DNA of 64,000 nt, taken from Dactylorhiza incarnata. Its lineage: Eukaryota > Streptophyta > Magnoliopsida > Asparagales > Orchidaceae. The notes under the pieces were generated by a model. It was given only the letters and a program-made list of their open reading frames with translations. It ran no database searches and was not told the DNA's origin. Shown here piece by piece: positions 22,377-32,526 of the stretch. Location: contig JAWHQI010000049.1 in assembly GCA_033032865.1 (NCBI GenBank), positions 186,001 through 250,000 on the forward strand. Direction: 5' to 3'. A program made the position numbers and the translations under genes. How positions within the stretch are numbered: position 1 is the first letter of the stretch; every line of letters starts with the position of its first letter.

Positions 22377-23963
22377 CTCCCCCTTGAAGTGGGAAGTTGA
22401 ATCTAGCCCCAGTAAGCTCCTTAGCCGTGTGAACGGCCCCTTTGCCAGCGCCTTTGTGAAGATGTCTGCGACATTGTCCGCACTCCGCACATGCCCGACC
22501 GAAAGAGATCCCTCCAGCACCTTCTCCCGTATGAATTGATTCTCAATCTCAATATGCTTGGTCCTCGCATGACAAACTGGATTGGTTACCAGTTTGAGAG
22601 CACTCTTGTTGTCACCGCGTAGCAGAGTCAGCTCCCGAACCTCCTTGTAGACGTCTCCCACCAACCTCCTAAGCCAGATGGATTCCTGAGCTGCCAAGGC
22701 CGAAGCCTTGTATTTCACTTCCGTGGTGGAGACCGACACTGAATCCTGCTTCTTGCTGCACCATGATATAGCTGTAGGGCCCGCCATGAAGACGAATCCA
22801 GACGTCGACTTCCGATCATCCGAATATCCCCCGTAGTCAGCATCCTTGTACCCGTGCACCTCAAAGTCCGCATCCCTCCTGTATAGTAGACCCGTGTCCG
22901 AGGTCTCCTTGACATACTTCAGAATGTTCTTGGCTACTAGCAGATGAGGTACCCGTGGCTCCGCCATATATCGACTCACTCTGCCAACTGCATATGCAAT
23001 ATCCGGCCTCGTGATCGTCAGATAGATTAAGCTCCCAACCAGAGCTCGGAACACCAGCGGATCTTGCATAATCCTCCCCTCATCCTTCCGAAGCTTCATG
23101 GCCTTCTCCAGAGGTGTGGAAGTTCACTTCCCTTCCTTCATGCCGAATCGCTCCACGATCCGCTCTGCATATCCAGCCTGGGTCACCAGCACTCCACCTT
23201 CCTTCCTCTCCACCTCGAGTCCAAGGAAGTGGTGAAGCTCACCAAAGTCCTTCATCTCGAACCTGATAGACAGCTCGGCCCGTAGCTGTGCTACTTCCTC
23301 CTTCGAGTTCCCCATCACGATCATATCGTCGACGTATAACAACACGATGACCTGAAGCTCCCCGCTCTTCTTGACGAACAAGCTTGAGTCTGAGTCTGAA
23401 GCATCAAATCCACAGAATAAGAGATATTCTGCGATCTTCCCGTACCACTCCCTCGGCGCTTGCTTCAACCCATACAGGGCCTTCTTCAGCTTGCAGACAT
23501 GCTCTGGAAAATCTTTAGACACAAAGCTTGGTGGCTGGACCATGAAGATGTCCTTGTCAATCTCACCGTACAAGAAAGCATTCTTGACGTCAAGCTGCCA
23601 AATCTCCCATCCACTGAACGCCGCCAAGGCAATGATAAACCGAACTGAAGTCATTTTTGCCACCAGACTGAATGTCTCCTCGTAGTCTTCACCGTACTGC
23701 TGCGAGAATCCCCGAGCTACAAGACGAGCCTTGTACTGCTCGATGCTGCCGTCAGCTTTCTTCTTCAGCTTGTAGACCCACTTGCATGTAACAGGAGTTG
23801 TGCCCTTAGGCTTGGGCACAAGAGACCAGGTCTCATTCTTCTTGAGAGCTGCCATCTCTTCTTGCATTGCAACGTCCCACTCCTTCATGCCTCTGGCCTT
23901 CTCAAAGCTCGAAGGCTCCCTCTCATCCAAGGGACCAGCGAAGAAACATGAGACGAAGCTCAC
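22371..23963 (-). pseudogene. pol: C3 reverse transcriptase and RNase H
   Basis: The reverse transcriptase carries the copia motifs QLDVKNAFLYGE and LYVDDM (the YVDD active site near 23320-23335). RNase H follows with the YKDADYGGYSDDRKSTSG, SWCSKKQ and ADIFTKAL segments. A TGA at about 23124 divides the two; the frame continues without shift. Upstream, the frame differs from that of integrase, so one frameshift lies between 24017 and 23963. The product would copy element RNA into DNA. The stop codon is shared with the LTR start. Confidence 0.9.
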
Positions 23964-24017
23964 TACGTTTCCTCCTGTATAGCAATCAGGGGCGACGATC
24001 GCTCGCTTCGACCTCCT

Positions 24018-24988
24018 CAGCTCCTTCCCCTGGCTTTATCTCCAGCTGCTTCTTCCCTATCTCCTCTTCTAGACTTGCTAGGAGCATCGCTCCCCCTGCT
24101 CCCTGAACCAGAAGCCCCAGTCTCGGAACTAGAAGGAGATGGACCACCTGGTGACACAGGTAGCTCCACATGAAGATCTTCCACAGCTTTCTCTGGCACC
24201 TCCACCCTGCTCTCTGGTAGCTCCACATCAGAAGACCCCTTATAAGATGTCACCTCATCGAACACGACGTCGCGAGATACCACAAACCTCTGCGTCTCCA
24301 GGTCCATGCACTTCCATCCTTTCTTCTGCTCATCGTATCCCACGAAGACTAGCTTCCTTGCTTTCGCATCTAGCTTTGTCCGAAGAGCATCTGGAACATG
24401 CACATAGCAGGTGGAACCAAACACCCTAATGTGTGTCATGCTTGGCTACTCCTTGAACATCATCTCATGTGGAGTCAGCATGTTGATGGGACTCAGAGGC
24501 ATCCTGTTGATGACGTAAGCAACACAAGACATTCCCTCCGCATAGAAGGACTTTGGGATACTCTTGGCATGCAGCCAACACTTGCAGGTATCCGTCAGAT
24601 GACGGATCTTCCACTCTGCAACTCCGTTCTGCTGTGGAGTATGTGCACAAGTGAGCTCCCTCCGGATGCCTGCCTTCCTACAAAAGGTAGAGAACTCACT
24701 TGAGGTGAACTCCCCTCCGTTGTCAGTCCTCTGCTTCTTCACCTGCAGACCCAGCCGACCTTCCACGAGCTCCTTGAACTCCACAAACTTGGCAAACGCC
24801 TCCTCCTTCTCCTTCAGGAAATAAACCCAGACATATCTGGTGTAATCATCGATCAACACCAGCATATACCTGCTGCCTCCGAGGCTTGGGGTAGTAGTTG
24901 GTCCCATCAAGTCACCGTGGATGCACTCCAACGGCATACTACTCCTTGTCTGCGACTTGTCAAACGGTAGTCGATGAGACTTGCCGAA
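24018..24988 (-). pseudogene. int: C3 integrase
   Basis: The catalytic domain shows HGDLMGP (first Asp), RTDNGGEFTS (second Asp) and a third position in QQNGVAEWKIR (Glu). A TAG at 24446 splits it from the C-terminal part (THIRVFGSTCYVHVP...). The C-terminal region ends in a Ser/Pro/Gly-rich linker. The TAG at 24989, in the zinc finger just upstream, separates it from the protease part. All pieces keep one frame. Confidence 0.88.
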
Positions 24989-25888
24989 CTAACATCCCGC
25001 GCAAACATGACCTTCTCCGTAGGAAGATAGACTTGGCAGGCCCTTGACCAGACCTTTCACCGCCATAGCTTTCAGCTTGCCCATCCCTACGTGCCCCAAC
25101 CTCTCATGCCATATCACGGCACCATCATTCGTCTTCATCTTGTCAACGTAGGAACTTGTCGATAAAATGAACAAGTCCTTTGCCCGTCTCCCGACATGAA
25201 TGACCTCGGCCTTCACAACCTCAACGTTGCGTAGAAACTTCACTTCTGTTGGGCCGAACAGAACGTGATACCCAGCGTCAACAGCGTTGGTCACGGAGAA
25301 GAGGTTTTTGCTCATTACGGGCACATGATAGACACTCTTCAACGTAAGTGGCCCTCTTTCACTGCCCAAGGAAACAACCCCCACCTTCTCTACTGGATGC
25401 ACAGTATTATCAGCAGTAATGATTGCTTTGTTACCTGTATAGGGCTGTGCAGAAGAGAGCTTTGACTCATCTCCGGTGAGGTGATGACTACACCCCGAGT
25501 CCACGATCCAGTCCTCCAGATAGTTGATAAGAGCAGAAGCTCCAACAGAAGCCGAGAAGGCTCCTCCCCATCCTCCATCAATCTGCCTGGACTCCACTTC
25601 CTCCTTTCCAGCAACATGCCCAGACTGAGTAACCATCCGACAATCCTTCTTGATATGGCCAAGCTTGCCACACTTGTAGCACTTCGGACCTTCTCCCTTC
25701 TTCTTCCCGTCAGCCTTGGGAGCATACCCCATTTCCTGCTGCCCAGAAGTTGAAGGTCCATAGCCTCCTCCAGCGGTCTTCTTCTTCTTATCCCACTTCT
25801 TCTTCTTGCCTGAGAAGAGCACTTCGCCATCTCCCCCAGCCACCGACATCCCCGCCATCTGCCTTGCCAAACTTTCTTGCGATGTAAG
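24989..25888 (-). pseudogene. C3 gag C-terminus (CCHC), protease and integrase zinc domain
   Basis: A Lys-rich tract precedes one canonical CCHC knuckle (KCYKCGKLGHIKKDC). The aspartic protease follows with DSGCSHH as active-site motif. The start of the copia integrase zinc finger comes next (HERLGHVGMGKL, then CAGC). The frame ends in TAG where a glutamine codon would fit, inside the finger. Confidence 0.88.
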
Positions 25889-26440
25889 CTAGTTCTCCAG
25901 CTCCAATAGAGACGGCTGATTTGCCCATCCCTGCACCGACGTCACAAAGGCAACATATTCCTTCCGCAAGCCGCAGATGATGTGCCTCTTCGGCTTTGCC
26001 TCGGAGATAGGCTCATCAGGATCCAATGCTGAGATTTCAGCGCACAAGTTCTTCATCTTCAGAAAGAAGGTGGAGATAGAAAGATCACCCTGAGCCGACC
26101 TTGCCAGCTCATTCTCCAAGAACTGTAGCCTCGCTACATTCTTCTTGTTAAACAGCCCATCCAGGGCTCTCCAGATCTCCGCAGCCGATCCACATCCCAA
26201 AATGTGATCAAACAGATCAGGTGAGATTGCCCTCTTCAGAGTGAACTCTGCCTTCGCATTCGTCCTCCTCCAAGTTCTCACCTCGGCTCCATTATCCCCT
26301 TCCGGGATAACTTCCTGCGTCTGATCTCCTCCAACAACCTCCCAGAGGTCCTCGCCTAGAAGATAGCTTTGCATACATGACTTCCACTTCATGAAGTTAG
26401 TCGATGTAAGCATCTCAATTCCAAGACCCCTCGCTTCCAT
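25889..26440 (-). pseudogene. gag: C3 gag
   Basis: From the ATG at 26440 the protein matches copia gag: a short N-terminus with NFMKWKSCMQSYLL, then the capsid-like helices (AEIWRALDGLFNKKN, FLKMKNLCAEI). It stops at TAG (25889-25891), read as CAG to TAG, and continues in frame into the CCHC part. The start lies 77 bases from the primer site (26517-26527), typical spacing for a copia leader. Confidence 0.88.
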
Positions 26441-26527
26441 TGCTCTACCACTCGTTCCTTCTTCACAAAGGAGATGGCTACTCTAAGTAACTCACTGCTC
26501 AACCACTCCAACCTCCCTCTGATACCA

Positions 26528-27818
26528 TGTGAAATTTTTGAAAGACCTTTATGAAGTGAAGCAGGAGCTAGTCAACTTAGAGATACTAGCCAAAAATAAC
26601 CAGAAACAAATGGATGCAAAACAAACGATCTTTATTGATAGCAACTTCAGGTTACAAAGCAAGGCATGCTTGGCGAGACATGATTTCGCCAGCACAAACA
26701 CCAAAGAGAAAAATACAATGTTGAAGATAACTTGAGACCGCTCAGACCGCGCGATCTCCCTGCGATCTCAATAGCTGCCAGACCCCAGCAACTTGACGAT
26801 CACAGAACACCACCAGCTCGCTGATCAGACCGCACCCTTCCTTCCGAACTCCTGATTCTTCTGAACTCCAGCACCACAACTCCAAGGCGCAGACCGCCCG
26901 AACACTTTCATAGGAAGAGGTGATCGCTGCTGCCCGCACTATCCGCAGAAGCTGCACAAGAGAAGTTCACTCAGCAGACCGCCCGGTCAGACAAATAGAG
27001 ACCGCAGGAAAAAGAACGAACTCAGCTTACACTTGGTGTGTCTTTTTTTTGCTGGAACAGTGGCCTCCTATTTATAGGCGCGGGACTTGATCCAGTCACC
27101 ACCCTATGAGATAGGATCACCACCCCCCCAGACCGCGCGACCTGACCGGTCACCCCGCGCGATCAGCAACATTACTTCTGCTTCATTTTGGTGAACCCGC
27201 CAGCTTCAATGTCGCCATGAGAGACCGCCACTCTCACAGCAGACCGCGACTCCACAAGGAGCTCGCTAGACCGCCCGAAGCTGTTCACCACCTGTGTTCG
27301 CCCGAGACCACGAACACAGCCAGTTCGCCATCAGACCGCGAACTCCTGTCCGCATGCCGGTCTCCTCCTGAGACCGCGAACAGCGTCCAGCTCGCATACC
27401 AGTCTCCTCCTGAGACCGCGAACTGAGACCGCGCGACTAAGACCCTTAGTCCGCGAATACCAACAGAAAGCCCGGTCAGCCACCAGACCGCATTCTGAAG
27501 AAAACTTGGATCAGGCTGTGCGGTCACACCAGACCGCCACAGCCTTGAAGAGGACAACACGCCACGCAGTCACGCACAGACCGCGCACTCCTAAAGACGA
27601 ACAGCCCGCCATGCGGTCAGAGACAGACCGCGCGGTCTTCACCTTCATCCACCTTAAATCTATTCCAGCGGTCACGCTAGGAGACCGCAGCTTGGCTTAG
27701 ACCAGCCAGACCGCAGAGGCAGACTGCCAGGTCGTGCGGTCATGCCAGACCGCCCGACCTCCTCCCAGACCGCCCAGGTCCAAAATCCCTCCAAACTTCC
27801 ACTTCAACAATTTCAACA
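26528..27818 (-). repeat. C3 5' LTR
   Basis: This copy is 1291 bp and nearly identical to 21088-22376. The complement of the initiator-tRNA-Met primer site (CTCTGATACCA, 26517-26527) adjoins its left edge. Confidence 0.93.
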
Positions 27819-27823
27819 GGTTC

Positions 27824-28434
27824 TCCAAGTGCGCATAAAATTCTGGAACTAATTCTGAACAAAACCCATCTGGAGAAAATAAATTGAATATCTCAGAAGC
27901 AACAAATAACTGCATTATATGGTGGTGACGTGGCATGCCAAACTCCACAATATAAGGTACACCCACCACTGCTGCTTCCACAGCCAGATCTACAGCCTTC
28001 TTACCCTTAAATTCAGGTGCCATCTGCTACATTATAAGAATAATTAAAAATGAAGCAACATTCAATAGCGCCAGCGCTATCAATAGCGCCAGCGCTATCA
28101 ATAGCGCCCAGCATTATCAATAATGCCTTCGGTAGCGCCAGCACTAATCCACTGCTCTAAAAACAGTAAAAATTTCCCTAAAATAACACATTTTATAATA
28201 ATAACGTACTAGATCCAAGAAACCCACATAATCTAAACCAAAATCAAAACCAAAATCCTCATAAAAATTTCAAACAAAACTCTTGAAGAAAAGAATCATC
28301 CATTGTAGATCTAGCTTCTAAAACCACCTAAAAACTTCAAATATCTTCATCTCTAACATCAAAATCAAATTTTAAAACAAAAATCATAAGAAATGATGAA
28401 GATTTACATCTGATCTACGCGTAGGCTTGGTCAT
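27824..28434 (-). pseudogene. C2 antisense gene, exon 1, intron and N-terminal part
   Basis: On the minus strand, ATG at 28434 starts a nine-codon exon. A GT-AG intron follows from 28407 to 28024 (384 bp; donor GTAAAT, acceptor GTAGCAG). It joins in frame to the open frame at 28023 (MAPEFKGKKAV...). The frame reaches the C3 insertion at 27823 after the segment GFCSELVPEFYAHLEN, which recalls VYEFYAN of E1 ORF2. The use of the upstream ATG is inferred from the splice signals; translation from 28023 alone is also possible. Two perfect TAGCGC palindromes lie inside the intron at 28065-28080 and 28083-28098. Confidence 0.55.
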
Positions 28435-28560
28435 CTTCTAGGGTTTTTCGGGAGAGAGTCAATGGGAATGGCAGAGATAAAAGAGTAATGGGGATCTAAA
28501 TAAAGGCTCGATAGCGCCAGTGCTATCACTAGCGCAGGCGATATCGCACCCTTCAGTTTT
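28435..28560 (-). promoter_or_regulatory. Promoter-like region of the C2 antisense gene
   Basis: Upstream of the ATG at 28434 on the minus strand are an AACCCTAG motif, a CT-rich leader and a TTATTTA stretch at about 28498-28504. Palindromes of the C2 LTR type lie at 28509-28550 (GATAGC/GCTATC). The TATA candidate is weak. Confidence 0.4.
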
Positions 28561-30788
28561 TGTAAGAAAACAGAACTCTATAATATTCCTAAATTTATTC
28601 TCCATTGTTTGTAGTACATAGTGATGAAAAATTTCATTTATTACGACTTGAGTTAGGTGTCCTAAATCTTTCAAGTTAAAGCACATTCACAAATGCAATT
28701 TTGTACTTGTTAAACATCGAAAACATCTCCTAAAATTATGAAATTTCAGCATGAAACTACTTTTGGGACACTTAATCAAGATCAGCAATCAAAAATTTCA
28801 AAATCATAAAAAATTCGTGTACTCCTTCCCGCGCTAGCGCTAACGCTGACGCTAGCGTACTTATGTGTTCTTCTGTATTTTTAAAATTTGGAAAAATTCC
28901 TAAAAATATATTAATCTATATGTACTATTTGTTTTTGCACTTCTGATTATATTTTATTTTTGAAAAATCAAATACAAAAATACAAAAGTTAAAATTACAA
29001 AAAAAAATATGTTTTGTTTAAAGTCTATTTTTGAAAAATCAAATACAAAAATACAAAAGCTAAAACTACAAAAAAATGTATGTTTTGTTTAAAGTCTATT
29101 ATTTTTACAAAATCCAAATTACAAAAAAAAATATGTCTTGCTTTTTGTTTGTCTTTTTGAAAAATAAATTCAAATACAAAAATATAAAACACTGAAACTA
29201 TAAAAAAAACTGTATGAATTTTCGTATGAGAATCAAGCATGATTTAATCTATTCCTTAGAACTTCTATAATGTTGCACTTTATTTTTTCAAACTCTTTGA
29301 ATATTGTTTTCATCATACTTTGATTTATCTATTACCATGTGCATCAATTATATTGAAAGTTATGTAGAACTATGCATATCATGCCTCTAAGTATGAGTAA
29401 ATGTTTTATGTTTGATAATGATCTTTATTCACTCACTTATTTTGGCATTGTCTACAATTGTGTTTAATCTAAGAATGCTTGTATATGTTTTGTATTAGTA
29501 CAATGAATTAAAATTGCACAAGTATCTTACCTACAATCCTTTATTTGCACTTTTAAAAATTAAGAAAAGTGGTTATCTTTTTCATAAATTGTATTGGTTT
29601 GCAAAAACAAGTGTATTCGGAGAACTTTGTATAAAGCAAAAATCATAAAATAAAGTAACAAAGATAACTCCACCAAGCACTACTTGAACCTCCTGATAAG
29701 TCTTAATAAGCGCTGTGAGGTTGTGCACCTTGGAAAGAATAGTAAAGTATCTTGTGCAAACCATAACTTTCTTTAAAAATAAAAACCACTTATTCTTAAG
29801 TACACCGGATCACAATAAAAATCAATCTTGATGAATAAAACTTGGTGATCCCCCAAGCACTACTTTGCACCCTGATAAGTGTTAATGAGCATTATTTGTG
29901 CAAAGCACCGTGGTAGGTGTACATTTTTTTTCGTGCATTGAATTTTGTGGAAGTAAAATTATTTGTGTTTTATTTTGCTCTTACTTTACATATTACTTGT
30001 ATTTTTAATTAAAACATGTGTTTACTCTACTCAAAAATACACTTATATGCACATCATTATCTTCCATAACACTTCTTCTCATGAGTATTGGATCTTAATG
30101 CTAATTCTATACTATTCTTCACTTATGAAATGCACTAGATAACCTAGCATGCTTTCTACAATATTTAGTATGTTTTGAAACTATGAATTAACATAACAAT
30201 GTAGTACTATCTTTCTGATATCATTATTTCATGTTTGGTTAATTTATTACTGATTATAAAATGTTTACAAAACATCATCTTTATAAAATTAAACTCCTAT
30301 ATATTTTTTTAATTATCATGTCTTACAAAAGATGTTTGCTTGTATTTGTCTAAGGCTTCCGCAACTTTACATTTACCTTCTATTTGGTTATGCTACAAAC
30401 TCTGATTTATGACAATATTGTGATGAAAATAATTCTAAAACTCCTTCTCATTTCATTCTCTACAAGCTCGATCATGCCTTTATCTTATTATCAACTTTTT
30501 AGTGATGTCTCCTTACCCGCTTTTGCTAATAACAAAAGGGGGAGAACTAACATGATAAATATTAATTTGATATCAAACTATAATGCATAATTAAGATGAT
30601 AGCTTACATATTAGGAGAACATTCACTTAGGGGGAGCATGTATTTAGGGGGAGCAATTCTAAATGCTAAATGCTAAAATTATCCTAAGTCATCACTCTCT
30701 CACACACACACAAGTGTGTTTCTTCATGCTTATATATTAATGCTCTGATTTATCATTAATGGATTTGTTATTATCAAAAGGGGGAGTT
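28561..30788 (+). other. C2 3' region: AT-rich repeats, paired hairpins, multiple polypurine tracts
   Basis: This 2.2 kb stretch holds no gene. A degenerate tandem repeat of about 70 bp, rich in CAAATACAAAAATAC, spans 28955-29215. Two hairpins with different stems but the same loop core lie at 29673-29733 and 29849-29914. Purine tracts of the type AAGGGGGAG occur at about 30534, 30629 and 30647, and at 30776-30787 directly before the LTR. Multiple polypurine tracts are, to my knowledge, a Sirevirus trait. Confidence 0.7.
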
Positions 30789-31895
30789 TGTTGGAACTTG
30801 GTCTTCCGCATCTCCTAGTTTTGAGAATAACAAATCCCATGTGTATTTGATCTTGTGTGTTTAAGTGTGTAGGATAACAAAGTCCACATGACTCAAGGAT
30901 TACATAAGAAGGTTGCCCCCAAAGCTGAGCCAACAAATCCAATACATCTACTAGCGCTGGAGGTAGTACTAGCGCGGGCGCTAGCAACGTTCAACGAATT
31001 CCTGTTCGACGAGATATTGGCTCGAAGCAAAATTGTTGGGAGAACTTATAGAAGGAGATAGCGCCAGGCGGTATCTACTAGCGTTGGCGGTAGCATGGAG
31101 CACAAGAGGAATGGCGAAATTGTTTCCCCGGATTAATGATTCTCGCGCGCAAAATATTACTTAATATGGGATAGCGCCGGCGGTAGCACTAGCGCTGAGG
31201 CTATAAAAAGGACTCCTCTCCTCTCATTTCAGATAAACATTAGAGAGATATCATAGAGAGATAGAGTGCTAGAATTCCAGAGGCTATCTTGGCCAAAATT
31301 TGATGTCCTACCAAAGCTCTGCAAACTTTTGAAGGAGAATCTCATCACGCCGGATCCAAACGAAGTCCGCTTCTGCAATGCTTATTCTACAGCGGATCTT
31401 TGCCTCCGACTTCAGAAGGGAGTTTTTATTTATTTTCATTTCATATTCTTCTTGTAAACGGTTAGTGAAATCGCCTCGTGTTGGCGACTAGGTCTGGGTA
31501 GGACTTAGGAGGAAACTCGCCTCGTGTTGGCGACTAGATCTAGGCTAGGTCTAGGTGGTGCTCAAAGCTACATCTGGGGAAGGGTTGGCTAGAGCGGCTT
31601 GAGGCCGAATCCGGGGAGGATAGGCTAGGGCCACCGGTTCGTGGGGAAGCGAGTCGGGATAGAAAACAAAAAGGAGTCTTTTTCTATTAGCTTTGATTTC
31701 TAGCTTCGATAAGAGATCAAGTTTTGTAATCATGCTTCTCAAGTTAATAAAATCATGTCTTTACTTTTACTTCACTTGATATGTCTTGATCTTGTTTAGT
31801 TTAATAATCAAAACTTTTTCTTCTAAAATATTAAAAAGATTTTAAAACCCTTATTCACCCCCCCCCCCCCTCTAAGGGCGCCTACCGATCCAACA
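30789..31895 (+). repeat. C2 3' LTR
   Basis: This 1107-bp copy matches 17096-18207 closely. It differs by small indels, including a longer C run at about 31858-31870. Confidence 0.92.
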
Positions 31896-31900
31896 GGCGT

Positions 31901-32364
31901 GACCAGAGGCGTGACATCCAGGTCACAGGCGTGACTCGCCCCGCGCTCCTTCCCGCCGAAGTTTCCGGCCAGCAGCCACTTTTGAAGATTGCACGCCCCA
32001 GGTCACGGGCGTGACCTAGGACGTGATGCGTCCGAAATTCCTGCATTGAAGCCAGAACGCGCCCTCTCCACACTAGCATCTTTCACGCTCCTTACACGCC
32101 CTTGGTCACGGGCGTGACTAAGGGCGTGTAACATCAAATTTCTGCCTATTTAAAGGGAGCTTCTCCAGAACTTCAAGGACGAATTATTAGGATTAGAACT
32201 TTCATTTCATGTCTTTAATTTCATGTTTTAGTAGTTCTTATGTTCCTTCTTTTTGCAATTGTATTTTCATTTCAATAGTTTGTAATCTTCAATTCCTATC
32301 TTGTAACTTTCTTAGCAATTTAATAAAATAGTTATTTTATTCTCTCATTTCTTTCTCACCTCAG
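31901..32364 (+). repeat. E2b 5' LTR fragment after C2, fused to ORF1
   Basis: LTR sequence continues from the C2 insertion and stops at CTCACCTC, where the intact LTR goes on with TTCATG (43136). It is joined to the ORF1 end, whose other copy reads ATCACCTCAGGTATG. The shared TCACCTC marks a microhomology deletion that removed the LTR end, primer site and most of ORF1. Confidence 0.85.
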
Positions 32365-32526
32365 GTATGTATAGGTGATTTGGATTTGCATATTCAAAAT
32401 CATGGAAAAACGGAGAATCACAAGTTAAGAGGAGGAGCAGCCATGCGACTGACGCCGACACATTCACCTACGCGTGAATTAGGGGAGTTGCCTGTCCACT
32501 TCTCTTTTTATTTTCCTTTTTCCTAA
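32365..32526 (+). pseudogene. E2b ORF1 C-terminal remnant
   Basis: This is the last part of the ORF1 protein, matching E2a over HIQNHGK and then ending ELPVHFSFYFPFS and TAA (32524-32526). The same C-terminal signature (LPVHFSF) closes E3 ORF1, which links the two families. Confidence 0.7.

Larger units (their letters stand above)
21088..27818 (-). mobile_element. C3: full-length Ty1/copia retrotransposon, target duplication GGTTC
   Basis: The element is 6.7 kb on the minus strand. It has two LTRs of about 1.29 kb, an initiator-tRNA-Met primer site and gag, protease, integrase, reverse transcriptase, RNase H in copia order. It is flanked by GGTTC at 21083-21087 and 27819-27823. It lies in the antisense gene of C2. 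The LTRs are nearly identical by eye, yet the polyprotein has several nonsense codons. Confidence 0.95.
17096..31895 (+). mobile_element. C2: pol-less Sirevirus-like copia element, target duplication GGCGT
   Basis: The element is bounded by TGTTGGAAC...CCAACA LTRs and flanked by GGCGT (17091-17095 and 31896-31900). Without nested C3 the internal part is about 5.8 kb. It contains a broken gag-like frame, an antisense gene and a long 3' region with repeated polypurine tracts, but no protease, integrase, reverse transcriptase or RNase H. Copia assignment rests on the gag start, the initiator-tRNA-Met-like primer site and the CACCCCCCTCTAAGGG stretch near the LTR end. It must have used another element's enzymes. 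Confidence 0.85.
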
